Below the pieces are notes generated by a model that saw nothing but the letters and a program-made list of their open reading frames with translations, searched no databases and had not been told where the DNA came from. Source: DASRDZ01 sp035652335 (GTDB lineage Bacteria; Chloroflexota; Dormibacteria; Aeolococcales; Aeolococcaceae). Taken from it: 64,000 bases of DNA. The position numbers were made by a program, and so were the translations under genes. Location of the stretch: assembly GCA_035652335.1 (NCBI GenBank), contig DASRDZ010000039.1, positions 18,732 to 82,731 on the forward strand, read 5' to 3'. This document shows, piece after piece, positions 57,641-64,000 of this stretch. How positions within the stretch are numbered: position 1 is the first letter of the stretch; the number at the start of each line of letters is the position of its first letter.

Positions 57641-59528
57641 CCACCACGCCGTACTCGCGCGCGGCGCCCTCGACGCTGACGTACTCGTCGCGCACGTCCC
57701 TGCACACCCGCGCGGGATCGCGCTCCAGGGGATCACCCCAGCCCCCGCCGGAGTAGCTGAGCATGCGCTGGATGGCGCCGGCGGACGCGCTCTGCATGTC
57801 GCCGAGCGAGATGTAGTTGTCGGTGTGCGGATCGTGCTCGCGCGTGACGGGGTCGACCTTGCCTCCGGCCGGCGTGGCCAGGCGGTACGCCTCGTGGTGC
57901 AGCACGGCGGGCCAGAACGGCGGCCGCCTGCCGTGCTCGGTCACCGCGCCGTCGAAGAGCCAGGCGGCGCCGAGCGCGCCCGCACCGCCGCCGTACACAC
58001 CGCCGCCCGCCTGCGGGCGCTTCTGCGCCAGCGTCTGGAAGCGGTGGCGGGTGGGCACGAGCCACATGTCGTCCTTGATCGTCGAGGCGCCGCCGCGGTT
58101 GACGCCGGGGCCCGCGCTGTCGGGGACGTACTCCGAGCGCAGCACGACGTAGGGGTTGACGCGCTCCGCCGCCTCGATGCCGCCCTCGTGCAGCATGTTG
58201 GCGTTGAACACCTGCTGGCCGGAGTCGGCGTCGGCGTGCCGCGTCGCACCCCAGGGCGAGCTGCCCCCGCCCGTGTTCTGGCTGATCGGCATCGCCGAGC
58301 CGTCGGGCGCGAACGCCTCGGTGTTGGTGCGCACCCCCTCGCCGCAGGAGGCCACTGCGCCGGCGCCGAGCGCGGGATTGAGCGCCTTCATCACCGCCCA
58401 CGTCATCACCCGGACCACCGTCGAGTAGAACATGCAGGCGTGTGGCGGGAACGGGTTGAAGATGGCGTCCGGGGGCACCACGCAGTCGACGTTGCGCAGC
58501 GTCCCGGAGGTGACCGAGCTCTTCTGGTCGACGAGGAACTTCAGCGCGGTGGCCACCGCCGTCTTGATGTCGGGCCAGGCGGAGTTGAGCGCGCCGCGCG
58601 TCGCCCGCGAGCTGTTGCGGAAGTCGAACTCGGCGCGCTCGCCCACCTTGGTGATGCGCACCCGCACGACGTACTCCGGCGAGTCGGGACGGCCGTCCCC
58701 GTCCAGCCATTCCTCTCCCTCGTACACGCCGTCGGGGATGGTGCGCAGCGCCTGGGCCATCTGCTCCGCCGCGGCGTCGCACGCGTAGCGCACCGCGCCC
58801 GTGTACGCCTCGAAGCCGTACTTGTCGATGGTCTCGACGAGCAGCTGCTCGCCCAGCTCCAGCGAGTGGTACATCGTCTCCAGGTCGGGGACGATGAGGT
58901 CGGGCAGGCGCGTGTTGGCGTAGAGCAGCTTGACGGTCGAGGCGACGGGCCGCCCGGCGTCGTAGAGCAGCATCGGCGGCAGGCGCAGGCCGTCGTGGAA
59001 GACGTTGGCCTTGGCCGTCTCCCAGCCGCCCATCACCAGGCCGCCCATGTCGGTCATGTGGGCGCGGATGGTCACCGCGCCGATCTGCTCACCCTTGTAG
59101 AACATGGGCCGGATCTGGCACACGTCGTTGAGGTGGGTGCCGGCGCGGTAGTAGTCGTTGACCAGCAGCGAGTCACCCGGGTGCAGCCTGTCCAGCCCGT
59201 ATTCGTGCAGGACGAGCGGCACCGCGTCGGGCACAGAGCCGTAGAAGAGCGGCAGCGTCTCCGACACCGCCACCATGGGGAAGCCCAGCCCGTCGGGACC
59301 GCTCAGCGTGCCGCAGAGGTCGGCGACGTCGCGGAGGATCGGCGAGAAGGAGCGGATGCGGAGCTGGTTGCACATGTGCGAGACGATGTGGCGGAAGCGG
59401 TTGGCCATGATCGTCGCGGTGAAGCGGTCGCAGCCGTAGACGTCGCGGAACTGGTCCGCCGTGAGGTCGCGCAGCCTGCGGACCTGCGCCTGGATGCCGG
59501 TGCCCGGGCGCTCCGGAGCTTGGACCAT
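57513..59528 (-). CDS. hyuB: Hydantoinase B/acetone carboxylase alpha-type subunit
   Basis: ATG 59528, with GAGGAG upstream, gives 671 residues. The protein has the HyuB pattern: VSETLPLFYGSVPDAVPLVL, LLVNDYYRAGTHLNDVCQI, IRAHMTDMGG, NSAWPDIKTAVATALKFLVD, GVNRGGASTIKDDMW, and YSGGGWGDPLERDPARV at the end. HyuB works with HyuA to open cyclic amides (5-oxoprolinase, N-methylhydantoinase) or to carboxylate ketones (acetone and acetophenone carboxylases). The gene is 10 bases from hyuA, and its 3' end overlaps the MFS gene by 128 bases. Which reaction occurs is uncertain. Confidence 0.9.
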   Translation of the reverse strand: MVQAPERPGTGIQAQVRRLRDLTADQFRDVYGCDRFTATIMANRFRHIVSHMCNQLRIRSFSPILRDVADLCGTLSGPDGLGFPMVAVSETLPLFYGSVPDAVPLVLHEYGLDRLHPGDSLLVNDYYRAGTHLNDVCQIRPMFYKGEQIGAVTIRAHMTDMGGLVMGGWETAKANVFHDGLRLPPMLLYDAGRPVASTVKLLYANTRLPDLIVPDLETMYHSLELGEQLLVETIDKYGFEAYTGAVRYACDAAAEQMAQALRTIPDGVYEGEEWLDGDGRPDSPEYVVRVRITKVGERAEFDFRNSSRATRGALNSAWPDIKTAVATALKFLVDQKSSVTSGTLRNVDCVVPPDAIFNPFPPHACMFYSTVVRVMTWAVMKALNPALGAGAVASCGEGVRTNTEAFAPDGSAMPISQNTGGGSSPWGATRHADADSGQQVFNANMLHEGGIEAAERVNPYVVLRSEYVPDSAGPGVNRGGASTIKDDMWLVPTRHRFQTLAQKRPQAGGGVYGGGAGALGAAWLFDGAVTEHGRRPPFWPAVLHHEAYRLATPAGGKVDPVTREHDPHTDNYISLGDMQSASAGAIQRMLSYSGGGWGDPLERDPARVCRDVRDEYVSVEGAAREYGVVVSGDPVADPEGLSVDLPATESLRARLRAERRPAASPHRASPG

Positions 59529-59538
59529 CAACCGCTCC

Positions 59539-61569
59539 TCAGGAGATGACCAGCTCGCCGTGGTCGCCGACGACCAGGCGGCGGCCCGGTGGCACGAACG
59601 TCGTCGAGTTCTCCTCGCGGACGATCGCCGGTGACTCGATGGTGTCGCCCGCCAGCAGCGCATCGCGTTCGTAGACCCGCGCCTCGACCTCGCGGTCGTA
59701 GAGATGCCGCAGCGTCACCGTCTCCGCAACCGGCGGCGATCCGGCGGCGCGGCGCCCCAGCTCGGGATACTCCGCCTTCGGCGACGGGTTGATCAGCTGC
59801 AGGCGGTAGGTCACGCCCTCCACCTGGAAGCGCTCGAAGCGCGTGCCGCTGCGCTTCTCGTATTCGTCGTGGAAGCCGCGGATCATGGCGGCGACCGCGT
59901 CGGAGTCGAGGTCGCCGTCCGGCACGGGGATGAAGGGCGTCTCGAAGCCCTGGCCGAGCAGGCGCCCGTCGAAGGTGCGCACGAAGCGCGCGCCGTCCTC
60001 GGCGAGCGGTTGCAGCCGCTGCTCCATGGTGCGATACAGCTCGGTGATGCGCGGCGCCATGGCCTCGTCGAGCACGCCGTACAGCGTCCGCGTCTCGGTG
60101 AAGACGCGGTCGGAGCTCACCAGCCCCAGCGCGCTGAACTCGCCGGGATGAGGCGGCACGATCACGCTCTGCAGCGGCAGGATGTCGAGCAGCGACGGCA
60201 TGGTCATCGGTCCGGCCGCGCCGTAGGCGACGAGGCTGAAGTCGCGCGGGTCGATGCCGTGCCGGATGGTGATGTCGAGCAGTCCCTCGGCGATGTTGTG
60301 CAGGCCCACGCCCCACGCCTGCTTGATGCGCTCGGGCACCGGCAGCGGCGTGTCCAGCGCCTCGTACGCCTGCAGCGCCAGCTCCTTCGACAGCGGCATC
60401 CTGCCGCCGAGGAAGCGGTCGGGCGCGAGGATGCCGATGAGCAGTGCGGTGTCGGTGAGCGTCGGGTTGCCGCCGCCCTTGCCGTAGCAGGCGGGACCGG
60501 GATCGGCCCCGGCGCTGCCGGGCCCGACCAGCAGCTCACCCGCCTTCCCGATGGCCACGATCGAGCCGCCGCCGGCTCCGAGGGTGACGATCTCGGTGGA
60601 GAGGGTGGTGACGATGAGGTCCCACTCCAGCTCGAAGAGGTTGCTGGCCAGCGGCTGGCCGTCCATCACCAGGCTGATGTCGCAGGAGGTGCCGCCGACG
60701 TCGCAGCACAGCAGGTTGGCCTTGCCGATGAAGGTGCCGAAGTGCGCGCTCGCCACCGTCCCCGCGGCGGGGCCGCCGACGATGACGCGGTAGGGACGCT
60801 CCATCGCGTAGGACGCGGGCATCAGCATCGCCGAGCAGTCGGCGTAGTTGAACTCGCCCTGGAACCCGAGCTCGTCGAGCCCCGCCTGCAGCCGCGAGGT
60901 GTAGTCGCGGTACTTCCACTTCATGAGCAGGTCGATGAGCGTCGTCGAGGCGCGCGGGTACTCCTTGGCCAGCGGGCTCACCTCGCTGGAGATCGAGCAC
61001 TCGACGTCGCCGAGCACCTCGCGCACCAGCTCGCGCAGGCGGATCTCGTGCACGGGATTGGCCCAGGCGTGCAGCAGGCAGACGGCGACGCCCTCGACGC
61101 CGCAGCGCTTCAGGACCTCCAGCTCGTGGCGCGCCTGGTCCTCGTCGAGCGGCACCAGGACGTTGCCGTCGCTGGTCAGGCGCTCGCGGATGCCGCGGCG
61201 CAGGTAGCGCGGCACCAGGGGCCGGCTGGAGTCGCTGAAGCCGCGGCGCCAGGAGGCGTCGGTGAGGTACTCCAGGGGGCGCCAGCCGCGTCCCTTGTCG
61301 AGCAGGTCGCGATGCCCGATGGTGGTGAGGAAGGCCACCTTGGGCAGCGATCGGGTGATCACCGCGTTCAGGCCGGCGGTGCTGGCGACGTTGAAGACGC
61401 CGGCCTGGTCCGCGCCGATCTCGCGTGCACCCTGCAGGATGGAGCGGTCGCTGGAGCGCACGTCGGTGGGCACCTTGGTGGCGGTGACCCGGCCCTCGTC
61501 GATGGCCACAACGTCGGTGAAGGTCCCGCCCACGTCGACGCCGACAAGGCGTGTCGCCGCGCCGCTCAT
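59539..61569 (-). CDS. hyuA: Hydantoinase A/acetone carboxylase beta-type ATPase subunit
   Basis: ATG 61569 gives 676 residues. The actin-like ATPase motifs are GVDVGGTFTDVVAIDEG at the start, DVGGTSCDISLV in the centre and GAGGGSIVAIGKAGEL later, then GPGSAGADPGPACYG, a HyuA landmark. The subunit uses ATP to activate the carbonyl of the substrate held with HyuB. It overlaps the upstream zinc-ribbon gene by 4 bases. The presence of that third small protein makes a ketone-carboxylase-like complex as likely as an oxoprolinase. Confidence 0.92.
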   Translation of the reverse strand: MSGAATRLVGVDVGGTFTDVVAIDEGRVTATKVPTDVRSSDRSILQGAREIGADQAGVFNVASTAGLNAVITRSLPKVAFLTTIGHRDLLDKGRGWRPLEYLTDASWRRGFSDSSRPLVPRYLRRGIRERLTSDGNVLVPLDEDQARHELEVLKRCGVEGVAVCLLHAWANPVHEIRLRELVREVLGDVECSISSEVSPLAKEYPRASTTLIDLLMKWKYRDYTSRLQAGLDELGFQGEFNYADCSAMLMPASYAMERPYRVIVGGPAAGTVASAHFGTFIGKANLLCCDVGGTSCDISLVMDGQPLASNLFELEWDLIVTTLSTEIVTLGAGGGSIVAIGKAGELLVGPGSAGADPGPACYGKGGGNPTLTDTALLIGILAPDRFLGGRMPLSKELALQAYEALDTPLPVPERIKQAWGVGLHNIAEGLLDITIRHGIDPRDFSLVAYGAAGPMTMPSLLDILPLQSVIVPPHPGEFSALGLVSSDRVFTETRTLYGVLDEAMAPRITELYRTMEQRLQPLAEDGARFVRTFDGRLLGQGFETPFIPVPDGDLDSDAVAAMIRGFHDEYEKRSGTRFERFQVEGVTYRLQLINPSPKAEYPELGRRAAGSPPVAETVTLRHLYDREVEARVYERDALLAGDTIESPAIVREENSTTFVPPGRRLVVGDHGELVIS

Positions 61570-61829
61570 GGCCGACTCTCCACCTGCGCGGCCCAGTCGT
61601 CCTCGGGAAGGGTCACCCAGCCGAGGCGGTTCCAGCGCTCGCGCGACACGGTGCAGAGGCAGCGCTGGCACTTGACCGCGATGAACCAGCCGTCGGCAGA
61701 GAGCACCGGATATCGGGCCAGGTCGGCGGCGCCGCACTCCGGGCAGTCGCCGTCGACGCGCACCTTCTCGGGCACACGTCCCGCCTCACGGTCCGCCTGG
61801 GTGTAGTCGAGCAGGCGATCGTCGGGCAC
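61566..61829 (-). CDS. Small zinc-ribbon subunit linked to HyuAB
   Basis: GTG 61829, with GAGGAGG upstream, gives 87 residues. Cys29, Cys32, Cys54 and Cys57 (CPECG and CQRC) form a zinc ribbon, and the rest is Trp-rich (RERWNRLGWVTLPEDDW). Acetone and acetophenone carboxylases have a small zinc-binding gamma subunit of similar character, so this is a likely third subunit of the HyuAB complex. It lies 10 bases after the binding-protein gene and overlaps hyuA by 4 bases. Confidence 0.75.
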   Translation of the reverse strand: MPDDRLLDYTQADREAGRVPEKVRVDGDCPECGAADLARYPVLSADGWFIAVKCQRCLCTVSRERWNRLGWVTLPEDDWAAQVESRP

Positions 61830-61839
61830 CTCGTCCTCC

Positions 61840-63066
61840 TCAGCTCACCGCGTGGCCGCAGATCGGCTTGCCGTTGTTGGCGGGCTGGAAGGCACCGCCC
61901 GTGATCTTGACCACGTAGTAGCAGAGGGGCGGCTGGTGGTAGACGATCTTCTGCGGCAGGGTGCCGTTGCCGTCCCAGGTCATCGTCTTCATGGTGCTGA
62001 TGAACGCGGAGCGGGTGGGGCAGGCGCCCAGCTTCTGCAGCACCTGGATGACGAAGTCGGCGGTCAGCCAGCCCTGGAAGGCGTTGGTGCCGATCGAGGC
62101 GTTGGGCGCGTATTTCTTCATCGCCGCCTCGAACTTCTGCGTCTCCGGCAGGTTCTCCTCGAAGGGGGCGTGCGACACCTGGCTGTAGGCGCCCTCGACC
62201 ACCGAGCCCACCTGCTTGACGACGTTGGGGTCGTAGAGGTTGGCGAAGATGAAGCCCTTGTAGTTCACCCCCGCCTCGACCGCCGCCTTGTAGAGCGCGA
62301 CCTCGACGGGCACCACCATGCCGACGTACCCGCCGTCGACGCCGTTGGCCTTGAGCTGGGCCACGTCGGCGGTGAAGTCGCCGGGCACCACCGGCACGTT
62401 CTCGCGCTTGTAGGCCACCTTGAGCCCGTCGGCCTCGGACGCCTTGGCGAAGACCTCACCGGAGGCGATCGAGGAGGCGATGTTGTGGGTGAACACCGCC
62501 ACCGTGGTGACGCCGAGCGACTTGAGGAAGTCCGCCTGGGCGCTGCTGCCGTGTCCGGGGAGCGCCGACTGCCCCGTCGTCGCGTAGAAGTTCTGGTACG
62601 TGCCGGTGGGATCCTCCTGCGGCAGGCCGACGGAGGGGATGCCGGCGTTCTGCAGGTAGTCCGCGTTGCCCACCGCCACCGCGTCGTTGGTGATCATGAA
62701 GACCTGCTTGTTCTCGACCAGGTCGCGGGTGCGGTCGAGGTTGGCGGTGGCCGTGCCCTGGTCGTCCTCGTGGGTCACCTGGATCTGGCGGTTGGCCACG
62801 CCCCCGCCGGCGTTCTGCAGGTCGAAGCGCGCGTCGACCCCGTCGCCCCAGCCGGCCCGGGTCGGCGCCGAGGGGCCGCTCTCCGCGTAGAGGTCGCCGA
62901 TGCTGATGCTGGTGGGGGTGACCCCCTGCGCGACGCATTGCGCTGCCCCGTTGCCGCTGCTCGACGAGGAGGAGCTGCTGCTCCCGCTGCTCCCGCAGGC
63001 GGTCGCCAGCAGCGACACGCTGACGGCCCCCGCCATGCCGAGATGGACAACGCGATGCTGTGCCAT
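61840..63066 (-). CDS. Liv-type ABC transporter substrate-binding lipoprotein
   Basis: ATG 63066 behind GGAGG gives 408 residues. The lipobox is ATAC (Cys24), followed by a run of Ser residues as a linker. The binding fold has ISIGDLYAESGPSAPTRAGW, VANRQIQVTHEDDQGT, VFMITNDAVAVGNADYL, and KGFIFANLYDPNVVKQVG. It is a more distant paralogue of the proteins at 55026 and 63661. It is the first gene of the operon with the HyuAB-type genes, so it probably captures their substrate. No permease genes are nearby. Confidence 0.9.
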   Translation of the reverse strand: MAQHRVVHLGMAGAVSVSLLATACGSSGSSSSSSSSSGNGAAQCVAQGVTPTSISIGDLYAESGPSAPTRAGWGDGVDARFDLQNAGGGVANRQIQVTHEDDQGTATANLDRTRDLVENKQVFMITNDAVAVGNADYLQNAGIPSVGLPQEDPTGTYQNFYATTGQSALPGHGSSAQADFLKSLGVTTVAVFTHNIASSIASGEVFAKASEADGLKVAYKRENVPVVPGDFTADVAQLKANGVDGGYVGMVVPVEVALYKAAVEAGVNYKGFIFANLYDPNVVKQVGSVVEGAYSQVSHAPFEENLPETQKFEAAMKKYAPNASIGTNAFQGWLTADFVIQVLQKLGACPTRSAFISTMKTMTWDGNGTLPQKIVYHQPPLCYYVVKITGGAFQPANNGKPICGHAVS

Positions 63067-63105
63067 GCGACACCACCTCCGTCCCGCGCCCCAGCTTGCC
63101 TGCGC

Positions 63106-63134
63106 ATTATGTTCAGCATGAGCAGAGTTGGCAA
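63106..63134 (-). promoter_or_regulatory. Sigma70-type promoter of the binding-protein/hyuAB operon
   Basis: On the - strand TTGCCA (63134-63129) and CATAAT (63111-63106) are 17 bases apart, 39 bases before ATG 63066. The -35 hexamer is identical to those before livF and the gene at 55026. Confidence 0.72.
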
Positions 63135-63168
63135 GCGCGACCCTCGCCGGGCGGCGCCGACGACCGGC

Positions 63169-63600
63169 TCAGCCCGCCGCCAGGGGACGGAAGAGGGGGA
63201 TGTGCACGTCCTCGACGGGCTCGAAGCGCACCTCCAGCGGCATGCCCAGCCGCACGGAGTCGGGATCGCAGTCGACGACGTTGCTGACCAGCCGGAGCAG
63301 CGGCTGCTCCTCGAGCTCGACCAGGGCGATGACGTACGGCGGAGGGAAGGCGGGGTGCCAGGGCTGGTGGTTCACCGTGAAGGTGAGCAGCCTGCCCCGC
63401 CCGCTCACCGGCTGGGGCGCGACCTCGCGCGAGTGGCAGCGCGGGCAGATCGGACCCGGCGGGTGGATCCAGTAGCCGCAGTCGCCGCAGCGGGCGATCA
63501 GCAGCCTGCCCCCCGCTCCGCCGGTCCAGAATGCGCGGTTCCAGGCGTCGAGCTCAGGCAGCGGGCGGGGTGGCCCCGCGGCACCGGGGTCTGGCTGCAT
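63169..63600 (-). CDS. DUF35 zinc-ribbon/OB-fold protein
   Basis: This 143-residue protein has Cys38, Cys41, Cys52 and Cys55 (CGDCG, then CPRC) as a zinc ribbon, and an OB-fold from about residue 65 (SGRGRLLTFTVNHQPWHP). It is of the same family as the protein at 25767 and should bind a thiolase-like partner and its acyl-CoA. No thiolase gene is adjacent here; the one at 41871 lacks its own DUF35 neighbour and is a possible partner. On the - strand TATATT ends 6 bases before ATG 63600, which fits a leaderless message. Confidence 0.85.
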   Translation of the reverse strand: MQPDPGAAGPPRPLPELDAWNRAFWTGGAGGRLLIARCGDCGYWIHPPGPICPRCHSREVAPQPVSGRGRLLTFTVNHQPWHPAFPPPYVIALVELEEQPLLRLVSNVVDCDPDSVRLGMPLEVRFEPVEDVHIPLFRPLAAG

Positions 63601-63604
63601 TCAC

Positions 63605-63623
63605 TGAATATAGTAGTTATGAT
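63605..63623. promoter_or_regulatory. Compact divergent promoter region with leaderless -10 on the - strand
   Basis: On the - strand TATATT (63612-63607) is 6 bases before ATG 63600. On the + strand TATAGT (63609-63614) or TATGAT (63618-63623) could serve the gene at 63661. TGAATATAGTA here matches the promoter at 54912-54922. No good -35 boxes were found. Confidence 0.5.
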
Positions 63624-63660
63624 GGCCCGCGCAGTCGCAGACTCGGAGGAGGATCCCCGG

Positions 63661-64000
63661 ATGCCCGAGCTCATGCCGTCCCGGCGCAGGCGCGCCACCA
63701 TGAGCGTGCTGATGGCCGGCTCGTCGCTGGCACTCACGCTCGCCGCCTGCGGCTCGTCGGACAACTCGACGAGCGGCAACAGCAGCTCCTCCACGGCGTC
63801 CGCGGCGAGCTGCGACTCGGCGGGCGTCACCGCCAGCGCGATCACCGTCGGCGTGCTCATGCCGCTGAGCGGCGCCGGCGTCACCCAGCGCGCCGGCTGG
63901 AACGACGGCGTCAACGCCTACTTCGACCAGCTCAACGCCGCGGGCGGCATCAACCACCGCACCGTCAACGTGGTCGTCGACGACGACAAGTCGACGGCCA
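63661..64000 (+). CDS. Liv-type substrate-binding lipoprotein (partial, runs off the right edge)
   Basis: The first 113 codons are present from ATG 63661. The lipobox LAAC has Cys30, followed by the same Ser/Asn linker as the protein at 55026 (STSGNSSSSTASAASCDS). The last 127 visible bases (63874-64000) are identical to 55251-55377, while the signal-peptide region differs. It is therefore a recent copy, or one homogenised by gene conversion. Ligand and transporter partner are unknown. It is divergent from the DUF35 gene across 60 bases. Confidence 0.88.
   Translation, partial: MPELMPSRRRRATMSVLMAGSSLALTLAACGSSDNSTSGNSSSSTASAASCDSAGVTASAITVGVLMPLSGAGVTQRAGWNDGVNAYFDQLNAAGGINHRTVNVVVDDDKSTA

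Noticed and set aside
62940..63000. Simple repeat in the binding-protein gene
   Set aside because: The run of Ser codons after the lipobox is a normal lipoprotein linker with mixed codons, not a microsatellite.

Overview
The window is a high-GC bacterial chromosome segment, dense in genes and with many start/stop overlaps of 1 to 4 bases. Lipoproteins with a Cys anchor followed by Ser/Asn-rich linkers, leaderless-looking promoters (a -10 box 6 to 7 bases from ATG), several type III CoA-transferases, Amidohydro_2 proteins and thiolase/DUF35 pairs suggest a soil-type actinobacterium or a Chloroflexota/Dormibacterota-like organism. The phylum is an inference. No rRNA, tRNA or CRISPR was seen.

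Bases 1-16406 are a carbohydrate region. A coupled + strand run (1-6300) encodes two small lipoproteins, a secreted (beta/alpha)8 glycosidase, a membrane-tethered periplasmic-binding-like protein and a GH39-like enzyme, followed by a GntR/FadR regulator. A facing - strand cluster (7094-14256) encodes a galactonate-dehydratase-type enolase superfamily enzyme, three zinc alcohol dehydrogenases, a Gfo/Idh/MocA oxidoreductase and a GH36 alpha-galactosidase. A near-perfect LacI-family operator (14272-14285) separates the GH36 gene from a divergent class II aldolase/short-chain dehydrogenase fusion of the rhamnulose-phosphate aldolase type.

Bases 16407-19345 look like an acquired islet of lower GC. 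It holds an OLD/PARIS-like AAA ATPase fused to a TOPRIM domain, then a Phd/VapC-type toxin-antitoxin pair. A P-loop kinase and a divergent MFS exporter follow.

Bases 21397-63600 are a large catabolic region for carboxylic acids handled as CoA thioesters. It has four Amidohydro_2 proteins, three CoA-transferases III (one a tandem fusion), two non-classical thiolases, two DUF35 proteins, an SDR, a VOC protein, cupins, a dienelactone hydrolase plus a deleted copy, a KstD-like flavoprotein, a B12-dependent acyl-CoA mutase with isobutyryl-CoA-mutase-like residues, and a hydantoinase/acetone-carboxylase-type HyuAB set. Uptake is by a Liv-type ABC system in which two permeases and one ATPase are a single 952-residue protein, plus a separate LivF. 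Four lipoprotein substrate-binding proteins occur in the region, three of them without local permeases. Two marR/MFS-type export functions also occur (27612-29710 and 56396-57640).

The most useful new signals are: (i) a 29-base promoter/operator block repeated at 41812, 46298 and 51462, which ties three operons into a likely regulon; (ii) a duplicated two-gene cassette of an amidohydrolase plus a small protein with an IEHxYY motif; (iii) the LivH-LivM-LivG fusion; (iv) a tandem CoA-transferase lacking the usual catalytic Asp in both halves; (v) a deleted dienelactone hydrolase gene; (vi) a recently copied binding-protein gene; and (vii) the ATPase-TOPRIM/toxin-antitoxin islet.
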